Below, piece after piece: positions 1 through 9,206 of a stretch of 64,000 nucleotides of DNA. This DNA is from VXNE01 sp963664635. GTDB lineage: Bacteria > Pseudomonadota > Gammaproteobacteria > Pseudomonadales > Azotimanducaceae. The position numbers and the translations under genes were made by a program. Positions within the stretch are counted from its first letter, which is position 1; every line of letters starts with the position of its first letter. Under the pieces are notes generated by a model. It was given only the letters and a program-made list of their open reading frames with translations. It was not told the DNA's origin and did not search any database. Location: the NCBI GenBank assembly GCA_963664635.1, contig OY761542.1, positions 4,216,001-4,280,000 on the forward strand, given 5' to 3'.

Positions 1-1
1 C

Positions 2-1297
2 AACGGCGGCCTGTTCGAGGATCCCGTCAACCGCTGCGCCGTGTTCGCCTACGACTACACGGTCCTCGCCGGCACGCAGGGCGCCCAGAACCACCGCAAG
101 ACGGACCGCCTGATCGACGTCGCCGAGAACGGGCGCATGCCCGTGGTGCTGTTCGCCGAAGGCGGCGGCGGGCGGCCGGGCGACACGGACATGGTCGGCA
201 GCGGCGGCGGCCGCACGTTCTCCCGGTTCGCGCAGCTTTCCGCGCTCGTGCCGATGGTCGGGATCGTTTCCGGCCGCTGCTTCGCCGGCAACGCGTCCCT
301 GCTCGGCTGCTGCGACGTCATCATCGCGACCGCGGACACCAATCTCGGGATGGGCGGACCCGCCATGATCGAGGGCGGCGGCCTCGGCGTCTTCGCCCCG
401 GAGGACATCGGCCCGATGGCGGTGCAGCGCGCCAACGGGGTCGTCGATCTGGCCGTCGCCGCCGAGGCCGCAGCCGTGGCGGCCGCCAAGCGTTATCTGG
501 CGTACTTCCAGGGACCGCTGCCCGAATGGAGTGCGCCCGACCAGCGGCACATGCGGCGCATCGTGCCCGAGAACCGCCTGCGGGTGTACGAGATCCGCGA
601 GGTCATCGAGACGCTGGCGGACACCGGCTCGGTGCTCGAACTGCGCCGGGACTTCGGCGACGGCATGGTCACGGCCCTGGTGCGCATCGAGGGCCGTCCC
701 GTCGGCGTGGTCGCCAACAACCCGAAACACCTCGGCGGCGCCATCGACTCCGACGGCGCCGACAAGGGCGCACGCTTCATGCAGGTCTGCGACGCGTTCG
801 ACATTCCCCTCCTCTATCTCTGCGACACGCCCGGGATCATGGTGGGGCCGGACGTCGAGCACACCGCCCTGGTGCGTCACTCGAGCCGCATGTTCGTTGT
901 CGGCGCGAACCTGTCCGTGCCCTTCTTCACGGTGATCGTGCGCAAGGCCTACGGGCTCGGGGCGATCGCCATGGCGGGCGGGTCGTACAAGGCGCCCTTC
1001 TTCTCTGTCGCCTGGCCCACGGGCGAGTTCGGCGGGATGGGGCTAGAGGGATCGGTCAAGCTCGGCTTCCGCAAGGAACTCGAGGCCATCGACGACGGCG
1101 ATGAGCGCATGCAGGCCTACGAAGAGATGGTGGCCCGCGCCTACGAGGCCGGGAAGGCCCTCAACACCGCGTCCCACTTCGGCATCGACGACACCATCGA
1201 TCCCGCCGACACGCGCTGGTGGCTCGCGAGCCTCCTCGCCTCGATCCGCACGCGCCCGCGGACGGGCAAGAAGCGGCCGGCGATCGACGCATGGTGA
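2..1297 (+). CDS. Acyl-CoA carboxylase carboxyltransferase subunit, 5' end outside window
   Basis: This is the carboxyltransferase (beta-type) subunit of a biotin-dependent acyl-CoA carboxylase, which moves carboxyl from carboxybiotin to an acyl-CoA. The frame is open from base 2, so the true start lies upstream. The GTG at 41 is internal: residues encoded before it (NGGLFEDPVNRCA) belong to the fold. Both crotonase-like halves are visible, the N-half with VLAGTQGAQNHRKTDRL and the C-half with DTPGIMVG and the glycine-rich AYGLGAIAMAGGSY. About 430 residues remain of a family usually near 510. The stop overlaps the start of the CaiB-type gene at 1291, so the two are probably co-transcribed. 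Acyl-CoA activation (CaiB) next to acyl-CoA carboxylation suggests an organic-acid catabolic operon. The substrate cannot be read from sequence. Confidence 0.88.
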   Translation, partial: NGGLFEDPVNRCAVFAYDYTVLAGTQGAQNHRKTDRLIDVAENGRMPVVLFAEGGGGRPGDTDMVGSGGGRTFSRFAQLSALVPMVGIVSGRCFAGNASLLGCCDVIIATADTNLGMGGPAMIEGGGLGVFAPEDIGPMAVQRANGVVDLAVAAEAAAVAAAKRYLAYFQGPLPEWSAPDQRHMRRIVPENRLRVYEIREVIETLADTGSVLELRRDFGDGMVTALVRIEGRPVGVVANNPKHLGGAIDSDGADKGARFMQVCDAFDIPLLYLCDTPGIMVGPDVEHTALVRHSSRMFVVGANLSVPFFTVIVRKAYGLGAIAMAGGSYKAPFFSVAWPTGEFGGMGLEGSVKLGFRKELEAIDDGDERMQAYEEMVARAYEAGKALNTASHFGIDDTIDPADTRWWLASLLASIRTRPRTGKKRPAIDAW

Positions 1298-3756
1298 CCC
1301 CGACGGCCCCGGCCGGCGCCCTCGCCGGACTGCGCGTCCTCGACCTGTCCGGCACGGCGGCGACGGGGTACTGCGGCAAGCTGTGCGCCGACCACGGCGC
1401 CGAAGTCATCGACGTCGAACCACCCGGCCGCGGATTTCCCACGCGGCGCCTGCCGCCGTTCGCGCCCGGCGCGGCCGCCCCGGAACGCAGCGCCCTGCAC
1501 GCCTATCTCAGCGCCAACAAGCACAGCGTGGAGCTGGACCTCGCAACCGACGAGGGGCGGGCGGCCGTGCTACGGCTCGCCCGCGGCGCCGACCTGATCC
1601 TCGACGGCGACCGGCCCGGAGCGCTCCAGGCACTCGGACTCGGTCCGGGAGCCTTCGCCGCCGTCTCGCCCGATGTCGTGGTGGCTTCCGTCACCTGGTT
1701 CGGGCAGTCGGGCCCATACCGCGACTACGCGGCTTCAGACAACGTCGTGCAGGCCCTGATCGGCATGGTGCGCGGTGTAGGCGAGCCGGACGACGCCCCG
1801 TGCGCCCCATCGGGCTACCACGCGCAGATCGTCGGCGGACTGACCGCGTACATCGGCGCCCTCGGACAACTGGCCGCCCGCGCGGGGGGCAACGCGACCG
1901 GCCCGGCGCACCTCGACGCGAGCATCCTCGAAGCGAACGTCTGTTTCGTCGACGTCGGCGCCGTCGCGGGTTACAGCGGCCGGATCGGCCGCGGGACCCG
2001 GATGGGCGTCAACCGCTTCCCGCCGACCTATCCCCTCGGCATCTTCCCCTGCCGGGACGGCTGGCTGGGCGTCACGGCGCTCACGCCCAGCCAGTGGCAC
2101 GCCTTCTGCCGACTGATCGGCATCGAACACCTCAAGGACGAGCCGGCCTACCAGACCAGCACGGGTCGCCTGCGGGACGCCGACCGGATGGACCCCCTGA
2201 TCGTCGAACGGGTCGCCGACCGCTCCGCACGCGAACTCTTCCGGCGCGGGCAGGAGATGCGCATTCCGCTCGCGTTCGTGCCCACCATGGAGCAGATCTT
2301 CGAGGTGGACCAGTTCGTCGAGCGCGGCGCCTTCGCCCCGATCGGGCACGCCGATCACGGCGAATACCTCGCACCGGTCACGCCGTTCCGCCTGTTCGGC
2401 ACGCCGGCGGCGGCCGGCGGCGCCGCGCCAAGACTCGGCGCCTCCAACGGGCGCCTGGAGGCCGAAGACCGGCAGCCCGACGCTACCCCGCGAGCCGCGG
2501 CGCCCCCGCGGAGCGCCCGGGGGTCCGGCGGCCGCGAATCCCTGCTCGCCGGCATCCGGGTCGTGGACCTCTCGATGGGCTGGGCGGGACCGCTCGCCGC
2601 CCGCCACCTTGCCGACATGGGCGCCGAGGTCATCAAGGTCGAGAGCTGCGCGCGCTTCGACTGGTGGCGCGGCTGGGAGGCCACCCGCGAGTGGATCGAC
2701 GCGGGCGGCGCCGAGAAGTCGGTCGCCTTCAACACCGTCAACCGCAACAAGCGGGCGATCACCCTCGACCTCGCCAAGCCCCGCGGCAACGCGCTGCTCA
2801 AGCGCCTCGTCGCCGAGTCGGACGTCGTGGTCGAGAACTACTCCGCCGACGTTCTGCCCAAGCTCGGCCTGTCCTGGGAGGTGCTGCGCGAGGTCAACCC
2901 GGAACTGATCATGATCTCCATGCCGGCGTTCGGGACGAACGGACCCTGGCGCGGCTACCGGGCGTACGGGTCGACGGTCGAACAGGCGTCGGGGCTCCCG
3001 CACCTGTCCGGCCGCCCGGAGTGGAAGCCGACCATGGTGCACGTGGCCTACGGCGACGCCGTGGGCGGCCTCAACGGCGCGGCGGCCCTGCTGACGGCGT
3101 TGCGGCACAAGCTTCGGACCGGCCAGGGCCAGTACCTCGACCTGTCCCAGGCGGAGTGCCTGTTCCCGCTGGGGGTGCACGGGATCCTCGCCCAGTCCGC
3201 CACCGGGTCGCCCCCGGAGCGGCTCGGCAACCGCTCCCCCGAGCACGCGCCGCACGGGGTCTTCCCTTGTGCCGGGGACGACGAGTGGATCGTCATCCAG
3301 GTCCTGGACGAGGCGCAGTGGTCGAGGCTCCAGGCCCTCGTCGGCGAGGATCTGGCCGCCTTCGGGGAGGTCGGGGACCGCCTGCGGCGCGTCGACGCCC
3401 TGGAAGACGCGCTGTCGGGGTGGACGCAGTCTCGCGATCCCGGGGAACTCATGACCCTGCTGCAGGGACACGGCATCCCGGCGGCGTGCGTGAACGCGGC
3501 CACGGACCTGTTCGCCGACCCGCAACTGGCGGCGCGGGAGTTCTGGCCGATTCTCGAACGCGCCCATGTTGGGAAACTGCCGCACCCCGTGCCGCCCTAC
3601 CGCACCTCGGCGTCACCCTTCGGCATCGAGCGTCCCGCCCCGACCCTCGGCGAGCACAACCGCGAGGTCCTTACTGCCCTCCTCGGCCTCGACGACGCCG
3701 AGATCGCCACCCTCGAACGCGACGGCATCATCGGAACGAAACCCGTGCTCGGGTGA
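1291..3756 (+). CDS. Double-domain CaiB/BaiF family CoA-transferase
   Basis: Family III CoA-transferases move CoA between carboxylic acids through an aspartyl-CoA thioester. This 821-residue protein contains two complete CaiB/BaiF domains in tandem, about residues 1-375 (LAGLRVLDLSG, GAEVIDVE) and 420-821 (LLAGIRVVDLS, GAEVIKVE). They are joined by an Ala/Arg/Pro-rich linker. Both halves keep the Asp at the nucleophile position (HLDASI and YLDLSQ). The usual family protein is about 400 residues and works as an interlocked homodimer, so the fusion may form an internal dimer. ATG at 1291 overlaps the upstream carboxyltransferase stop (1295-1297). A GTG at 1294 is an alternative, and the open frame extends further upstream without a better start. 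Function beyond CoA transfer is not determinable. Confidence 0.88.
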   Translation: MVTPTAPAGALAGLRVLDLSGTAATGYCGKLCADHGAEVIDVEPPGRGFPTRRLPPFAPGAAAPERSALHAYLSANKHSVELDLATDEGRAAVLRLARGADLILDGDRPGALQALGLGPGAFAAVSPDVVVASVTWFGQSGPYRDYAASDNVVQALIGMVRGVGEPDDAPCAPSGYHAQIVGGLTAYIGALGQLAARAGGNATGPAHLDASILEANVCFVDVGAVAGYSGRIGRGTRMGVNRFPPTYPLGIFPCRDGWLGVTALTPSQWHAFCRLIGIEHLKDEPAYQTSTGRLRDADRMDPLIVERVADRSARELFRRGQEMRIPLAFVPTMEQIFEVDQFVERGAFAPIGHADHGEYLAPVTPFRLFGTPAAAGGAAPRLGASNGRLEAEDRQPDATPRAAAPPRSARGSGGRESLLAGIRVVDLSMGWAGPLAARHLADMGAEVIKVESCARFDWWRGWEATREWIDAGGAEKSVAFNTVNRNKRAITLDLAKPRGNALLKRLVAESDVVVENYSADVLPKLGLSWEVLREVNPELIMISMPAFGTNGPWRGYRAYGSTVEQASGLPHLSGRPEWKPTMVHVAYGDAVGGLNGAAALLTALRHKLRTGQGQYLDLSQAECLFPLGVHGILAQSATGSPPERLGNRSPEHAPHGVFPCAGDDEWIVIQVLDEAQWSRLQALVGEDLAAFGEVGDRLRRVDALEDALSGWTQSRDPGELMTLLQGHGIPAACVNAATDLFADPQLAAREFWPILERAHVGKLPHPVPPYRTSASPFGIERPAPTLGEHNREVLTALLGLDDAEIATLERDGIIGTKPVLG

Positions 3757-3775
3757 CGGGCCGCTTGCCGCGGGG

Positions 3776-5507
3776 TCAGCGCGTCGCCGGCGGCTCGAGT
3801 TCGATCACGCAATGCCGCGGTGCGTCGAGCCGCTCCCTCGCCCAGGCGAGCACCTCGTCAGCATGGGTGAACAGCACCACCTGCGTCGCGTCGGCGATAG
3901 CAAGCAGGGTCTCCAGCACCGCATGTGCGCGCCTCGAGTCGCAGCCGGTCAAGGCATCGTCGAGCAGCAGCGGGCAGACCTCACCCGGCGCGGTCAGGTG
4001 CCGCGCGAGCGCCAGCCGCAGCAGCAGGTAGACCTGCTCCGTCGTGCCGTGGGACAGGAGTTCCGCGCTTCGGAACCGGCCGACGGGATCCCGCACTTCC
4101 ACGCTCAGCGACGCGGGATCGACCCGGCAGTCCGAGTACCGGCCGCCGGTAACTTCGGGCAACCACTCAAGCACGGTCTCGCGCAGCACCTGTGCAACAT
4201 CCCGGTGGACGCGCCGCTCGGCGTTCGCAAGGAAGTCGATCGTCCGGCCCAACGTCGCGTCAAGCCGTTCGATCGCATGCAGCCGGCTTTGGGCTGCGGC
4301 GAGCCGCTCCTCCGCGGCCGTCAGGTCGGGGAGATGACTCGCCCGCTCCCGCAGCGCGCCTTGAGCATCCTGAAGCGCATCCCCGGCTTCGCGTTCGCGC
4401 CGCTCGAACTCCGTCACGGAGACATCGGCGATGTCACCGCCGCCCGGTTCGGTCACCCGCTCCCCTGCCCCTCCACTCCCCCGCCCCCCCCAAACTCCCC
4501 CAGCGGCCGACGCCGTCAGGGCTTCCGCTTCGACCGCCAGTTCCTCGAGGGTCTGCCGGCCAGCAAGCGCTGTAGCGCGTCCCAGGCTTCCTGTTCCCGC
4601 CCGGCTGCCTCGAGGCGCTCGCGGCGCAGCCGCTGCCAGGAGAGCAGCCCGGCGTGCCGCGCGGCAGGCGTATCGCCCGCCACCCCGGCCTCGGCCGCCG
4701 CATCGCGCAGTGCGAGTTCCGCCGCCTCCCGTGTCTGCTCGGAGCGCAACGCGCGCCGGCTCCACCAGAGGAAGCCAAGGCCGACAGCGGCGAGCGCGAC
4801 ACCCGGCGTCACGAAGCCGGCAAAACCCAGGGCTACTCCCGCTGCCAGGCACAGGCCGCCACCGCCGAGCAGCGCCCGCGGCCTCCACTTCGCTCCGCCA
4901 CTGGAGCAGCGGCTTGGTGCGCGCGCGGGCCGAACCCACCCGCTCCCGCCGATAGTCCGACAGCAGCTCCAGGGCGCGGGCGCCTGTGGCGTCCGTCCCG
5001 GCAGCATCCACCGCCGCCTGCAAGGCGCCCTGCAAGGCGTCCGCACCGGTGCGCAGCGCCAGCATCTGCCCCTGCCGCACGCAGGCCGTGTCCAGGAACG
5101 AAGCGCGATTGAGACCGAGCCAGCACGAGCCGTCGGGAGCGCCTTCGAACACGATCTCGTTCGAGTAGTCGCGGCCGGCAATGTCGGCATCCCGGGCGCT
5201 GCTCCCCACCTTCCCTGCCAGGTCGTGCCGGAGCGCCACGCGCCGCCCGTCCGCCAGTTCAACGACCGCGCCGACTTCCCAGCCGCCGTCGGCGTCCCAG
5301 GGCCGGTGGCGCCGTTCGAACTGGACATCCGCGCGGGCCGCCCGCCCCTTGCCCCGGCGCAAACCGCAAAGCCCGGCGTACAGGGCGGCATGCCAGGTCG
5401 ACGCCCGCCTCGTTCGCCCCGTGCACGACGTTCATCCCGGGCGCGAGCTCGAGGGAGGCACTGCGCAAAGGACCGAAGGCGTACGCCTCGATCGACTCGA
5501 AGCGCAT
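3776..5507 (-). pseudogene. SbcC/YhaN-like SMC-type ATPase, three frameshifts
   Basis: The N-terminus MRFESIEAYAFGP and the C-terminal LLLDDALTGCD (Walker B), preceded by a signature LSHGTTEQVYLLLRLAL, identify an SMC/Rad50-like ATPase of the YhaN type. This type pairs with a phosphoesterase to process DNA ends. The middle has the paired hydrophobic stretches seen in YhaN (about 4770-4860). Three frame changes are needed to read it through: a 2-nt loss at 5402/5403 inside the Walker A motif, one near 4870 and one near 4567. Restoring AA in the first turns NEAGV into NEAGKST, a textbook P-loop. As written the protein has no P-loop lysine. Its start overlaps the upstream phosphoesterase stop (TGATG), implying coupling. 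It may be dead, or an assembly problem; three indels in one gene favour decay slightly. Confidence 0.72.
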
Positions 5508-6633
5508 CAGGGCACGTCGAGATCGTCGCGGCCATCGAGGGCCCGCAACCCCGCCATCAACACGCGGCGTTTCTCGTCCTCCGGCAGGTCGGCAGCGAGG
5601 ACGTCGTTCACGAACGCACCCCGCACCGTGTTCTCCCGCCGGATCCCCTCGATGTCGTACCCTGCGTGCAGCGACCGCTGCCGGACCTGCACGGCGCCGA
5701 ATACCTCGAGCAGCGCATCGCGCAGATCCTCCTCGTGCAGGTCCACCGCGGGTTCCAGTTCCCCGGTCACCGTCAGCCGCGCCATGCCGCCGCGACCCTG
5801 CGCCAATGCCAGGGCCCGATCGCGAATCTCCTGCCCCGACGCGCAGCCGCCGACATCGAGCTCCAGGTCGTGCACCTCGGTCTGCGCCACCACGCGACGC
5901 TCCCGGGTAACCACGCCGTCCTGGGCGATACTCGCGACGACCGCGCCTCGCGGACCATCCTCGCCGAACGCCAGGGGTCCGGATTGCCCGGATACGTGTG
6001 TCGTTCCGCGTCCTTCGGCCGGTGGTAGTGGCCGACGAAGGCATGCAGCAGACCGGCGGCTTCGATTTCGCCGGCGTCGAAGGCGGCATGCGGTTGCTTG
6101 GCGCTCCCCTGTTCGGCGAACCAGGACCGCTCCGCTCCGTGGAAGAGAGCGATGTGGGCGCCCGGCCCTCGCACCCGAAAACCCGAGAGGAAGTTCCCCG
6201 TGTTCGCGGGAGCGAGGTGGGCGCCGCCCCACAGCGTCAGCGACGGTCCCAGTGGTACCGGCAGGAGCCGCGCCTCGCGGAAGACATGCACGTTGGCGCT
6301 CCAGTCGGTGAGCGCGTAGATGCTCTGTGGGCCGTACCAGTCGTGATTGCCCGGCGCCACATACACGGGGGTCGGCGCGAGCCCGGCGAAGGTTTCGCGC
6401 AGGAACTCCGCCGTGTCCGGCGTGACGCGATCATGCTCGTACAGGTCGCCGCCGCAGAAAAGCGCATCCGCTTCCGCCTCCCGCGCGATCGCGACGATCC
6501 GCACCAGCGCGTTGCGCAGCCCCTGCCGCCGTTGCCGGGCTACCGAACTCGTCGCCCCCGCCCACGCGAAACCGGCGTCGAGGTGGAGGTCGGCGAAGTG
6601 GACGATTCGGGTCGGATGCGGCGTGCCTGGCAT
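5507..6633 (-). CDS. SbcD/YhaO-like metallophosphoesterase, one frameshift
   Basis: This is a calcineurin-like phosphoesterase that probably acts as the nuclease partner of the ATPase gene that follows it. The metal-site motifs are in order: HFADLHLD near the N-terminus, GGDLYEHD, GNHDW, FHGAE and GHYH. The frame from 6633 is lost at a C-run (GGGG on the plus strand, 5974-5977) after TYPGNPDP. Adding one base continues as LAFGEDGPRGA and on to the C-terminal accessory domain ending at 5507. A single homopolymer deletion is a common assembly error, so the gene may be intact in the cell. Full length would be about 375 residues, normal for the family. The 62-bp gap from the upstream lipase-maturation-type gene leaves room for a promoter, but I see no clear one. 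Confidence 0.8.
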
Positions 6634-6695
6634 CGGGACGCCATTATGCGCCGAGGCGCCGCCGGGTTCAGCCTGGAAGGGCCGTTACAGGGCCG

Positions 6696-8465
6696 CTACA
6701 GGGTCAAGGGCTCGTGCGTGACGACGGGCCGGCGCAACCGGACCGGCGCCAGCCACACCGTCGACTCTCCACGCGCCCACCAGTGTCCGGTGCGCGCCTT
6801 CTCCTCCGTCCTGGTGAAGCGATACGAATACCGAAGGATCCGCACGTACTTCGGGCGCGCCCCGTCGAAGGGATCCTCGAGCAGCGCGAGCACGTGGGGA
6901 CGGGCCTCCAGCAGGGCGAACGCCAGGTCGTAGGTCCACGGAGCCCGTTCGGGTGTGGTGAGCGCCGCGAACCACATCTGCCAATCGAGCCGCGGCTGGT
7001 GCGGCGTCGCCCAGGCCGGAGCCCGGGAGGGCTCGCCGGGCTTGAAGGGAAAGCGGTACACGGACCAGGTCTCCCCGTCCATCGACCCTTCCACCACGAG
7101 TTCGTCGCGTTGCGTCGTCATGACGGCGAACAGCCCGTACGGATTCGCCAGGCGCAGCGGCCGCAGTGCCTGCGTCATGGCCGAGAAAGGGGACGCCTGG
7201 CGGGTGACCGCTTCGACCGTGACGGCCACGCCCAGGACCATCACGCCGGCGGCAGCGAGCCTGGCGCCGGTGCGCCGGCCGACGGACGGCACACCCCGGA
7301 GCCCGGCCGGCAGCAGCCGGTCGTCCAGCAGGGCGGCGCAGAGCACGATCGTCAGGAGGTTGAAGAAGTTGTAGTTGCCGGTTGCGAAGATGAGCAGTTC
7401 CAGCACCACGAAGGCCGCGGCCGCCACGAGCCGGGGGTTGCGCGGGAGGATGACGACGAACGGCAGGACCAGTTCGATCAGGAGCGTGCCCCGCACGGCC
7501 CACTCGAGCAGCACGGGCGGCACCTGGTGCGCGTACCACGCGAGGGCGGTCGGCAGCGGCTGGGTCTCGAAGTGGTAGGCCAGCGCCGTGGCGTCCGCCC
7601 AGGTCGGGTCCGCGCTTGCGAGCTTCACGAAGCCGGACAGGAACATGAAACGAAAGAGGACGAGGCGCGTCAGCCAGACTCCCGCTGCGGGGGCACGGGC
7701 GAGCACGGCCGCGGCCACGAAGCACTCGATGAGCAGGATGTCCCATTGGTAGGACAGGAACACCTGCCCGGCGCCGAGCAGCGACAGGTAGCAGACGTAA
7801 GCGATGAGGGCCGCGGCACAGCGCCAGCGGCCCGCCAACGCCAACAGCGTCGCGGCCGTACCGATCCCGCAGACCAGGTGCAGAGCAAGGGCCGAGGCGT
7901 CCAGCCAGAACACCGTCGGCAGCAGCCAGAAACGCTCCCAACCCCGAGCGTCGGCCACGGCACCGAGAAAGTCGGCCGCCGGCAGGACGCCCCCCGGCCC
8001 GACGAGGCCGTCGATCTGCCACCAGAGCGAGACGAACGCCGCGAAGCCGCAGAGCGCGATGCCCCGCACGAGGACATCCGCCGTGACAGCGAACTCGTTG
8101 CGCACCAGCCGACGGCCGAACAGGACCCGGGAGACCGCCATGCAGAACCCCCGATGCCGGGCAGTCCACCGATACGCCGCTTCCGCCAGCACCGCGAATC
8201 CGGGCAGGCGGCGGTACAGCGCCAGCCACGCCCGCGCGCCTCCGAGGGCGAGCGTGCGGAACGCCGCGTCGGCGCCGCGCCGGCGGCCCTCGTCGGAGAA
8301 GAGCCAGATCGTCTCGGCGAACTGCTCGTTCGTTATGTCGGGGTGGTCGCGGGCCACCTCCTGGTACGGCCGGTACTCCACGGCGTCGCCCGTGACCGAC
8401 GCCGCGTACGCCTGCATGTACCGGCAGAACGCACAGTCACCGTCGTAGACGAGGCGCGGCTTCAT
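6696..8465 (-). CDS. DCC1-type thiol oxidoreductase fused to lipase maturation factor
   Basis: The 589-residue product starts with a DCC1 (DUF393) domain: residues 5-14 read LVYDGDCAFC, with the CxxC-like redox pair typical of this thioredoxin-related family. From about residue 140 it is a polytopic membrane protein with lipase maturation factor (LMF1/LMF2) hallmarks: a GPGGVLPA loop, SYQWDILLIE, FLSGFVKL, YHFETQPLP, GNYNFFNLL and the C-terminal RLDWQMWFAA. In animals LMF1 helps disulfide-bonded lipases fold; bacterial members are mostly uncharacterised. A fused thiol oxidoreductase fits a role in envelope disulfide or lipase folding, which is inference. The ATG start gives MKPRLVYDG, leaving little before the domain. 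The gene lies upstream of, and on the same strand as, the SbcCD-like pair. Confidence 0.82.
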   Translation of the reverse strand: MKPRLVYDGDCAFCRYMQAYAASVTGDAVEYRPYQEVARDHPDITNEQFAETIWLFSDEGRRRGADAAFRTLALGGARAWLALYRRLPGFAVLAEAAYRWTARHRGFCMAVSRVLFGRRLVRNEFAVTADVLVRGIALCGFAAFVSLWWQIDGLVGPGGVLPAADFLGAVADARGWERFWLLPTVFWLDASALALHLVCGIGTAATLLALAGRWRCAAALIAYVCYLSLLGAGQVFLSYQWDILLIECFVAAAVLARAPAAGVWLTRLVLFRFMFLSGFVKLASADPTWADATALAYHFETQPLPTALAWYAHQVPPVLLEWAVRGTLLIELVLPFVVILPRNPRLVAAAAFVVLELLIFATGNYNFFNLLTIVLCAALLDDRLLPAGLRGVPSVGRRTGARLAAAGVMVLGVAVTVEAVTRQASPFSAMTQALRPLRLANPYGLFAVMTTQRDELVVEGSMDGETWSVYRFPFKPGEPSRAPAWATPHQPRLDWQMWFAALTTPERAPWTYDLAFALLEARPHVLALLEDPFDGARPKYVRILRYSYRFTRTEEKARTGHWWARGESTVWLAPVRLRRPVVTHEPLTL

Positions 8466-8834
8466 GGGGGAAGATCATAGCCCCCGGGAGCGCGGCTTCC
8501 GGGTTTCACCGCCCATCGAGCCACCCTTGACCGCGCGGCCCGGACGGGCGGGCCGCACGAGGAGACACTCCATCGCCGACACGAGCAGCGCCCCTACGCG
8601 CCGAGGTCGGCCGTTGGGCTACACGAAGGGACGCACACGAGCATATCGTCGGCAATGCTATGCTCCCCGCACCCGCCTCGATTCATCAGATTGAGGCGAG
8701 CACAACGCATCCATCTTGCCGTTAGAAACGAGAGCGACCTGGCATGATCTGCTACATCGTTGCTGCGACAGGTCTCACCGCCGACGACCTGAGCACGCAC
8801 TTTCCCCACGTCTGGAGTCGTAAGCGTTGCATCA
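8466..8834. other. Intergenic region carrying one copy of a hairpin repeat
   Basis: This 369-bp stretch lies between the divergent DCC1-LMF gene and the small ORF at 8835. No reading frame in it has protein-like composition. The only structure I can support is the 53-bp repeat copy at 8529-8581. A promoter for the rightward genes probably lies here, but no convincing -35/-10 pair was found. Confidence 0.6.
8529..8581 (+). repeat. Left copy of 53-bp hairpin repeat
   Basis: It matches 9154-9206 at all but about seven positions. It contains a perfect 7-bp stem (CGGCCCG / CGGGCCG) around a 6-nt loop, then a shared ACGAGGAGAC ribosome-binding-like stretch and CCATCGCCG. In the right copy this last part is the beginning of the double-CaiB gene. 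Loop bases differ while stem bases are conserved. It could be the relic of an older gene start or a small repeated element. Confidence 0.75.
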
Positions 8835-9110
8835 TTGCGCCAGACTCCGGCCGGACCTCCGCAGAATGGCGGCGGCAACGGCGGATCTTCGCTCGTGGCG
8901 GATCGCCTGTCTGAACTCGAACGACGGATGGACAATCTGGAAAGGACCGTGAAGTCGATCAACGACACCGTCATCGAGATCAATACGAAACTCGACGGCG
9001 TAGCCAGCAAGACCTACGTCCTGACGATGTTCGCGGTCACCGGCGGTGTCGCCTTGCTGAGTATCCTCGGCCACCTGCTGATCAGGGTAATGTCGACAGG
9101 GCCGACCTAG
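8835..9110 (+). CDS. Small coiled-coil, single-membrane-segment protein
   Basis: A 91-residue product opens with TTG at 8835; GTG at 8895 (VADRLSELERR) is an equally plausible start that drops a Gly/Pro/Asn-rich leader. Residues 22-58 form heptad-like coiled coil (LSELERRMDNLERTVKSIND), followed by a hydrophobic segment TYVLTMFAVTGGVALLSILG and a short basic tail. The architecture resembles XhlA/holin-associated and DUF1640-like small membrane proteins, but I cannot assign it. It sits between the two copies of the 53-bp repeat. No partner gene is apparent. Confidence 0.5.
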   Translation: MRQTPAGPPQNGGGNGGSSLVADRLSELERRMDNLERTVKSINDTVIEINTKLDGVASKTYVLTMFAVTGGVALLSILGHLLIRVMSTGPT

Positions 9111-9153
9111 GAACTCGCGCCGTTGGAGTTTCGCGCCAGCGAACTCCCAACGC

Positions 9154-9206
9154 GACCGCACGGCCCGGTCGGTCGGGCCGCACGAGGAGACGCACCATCG
9201 CCGGAC
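9154..9206 (+). repeat. Right copy of 53-bp hairpin repeat, overlapping gene start
   Basis: This is the second copy of the element at 8529-8581. Its CGGCCCG / CGGGCCG stem lies just upstream of the ACGAGGAGAC ribosome-binding stretch and the ATC that I take as the start of the double-CaiB gene. The hairpin could therefore affect translation or transcription of that gene. Confidence 0.75.

Noticed and set aside
1735..3585. 616-codon minus-strand open frame
   Set aside because: It is antisense to the double-CaiB gene with no recognisable domain.
1101..4031. 976-codon open frame on the plus strand rich in Arg, Pro and Ala
   Set aside because: It lies out of frame over the double-CaiB gene, has the composition of G+C-rich shadow translation and no motif; the frame 1291-3756 is the real one.
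3566..6028. 820-codon plus-strand open frame
   Set aside because: It is antisense to the YhaN-like and phosphoesterase genes, whose motifs (GNHDW, GHYH, LLLDDA) are clear on the minus strand.
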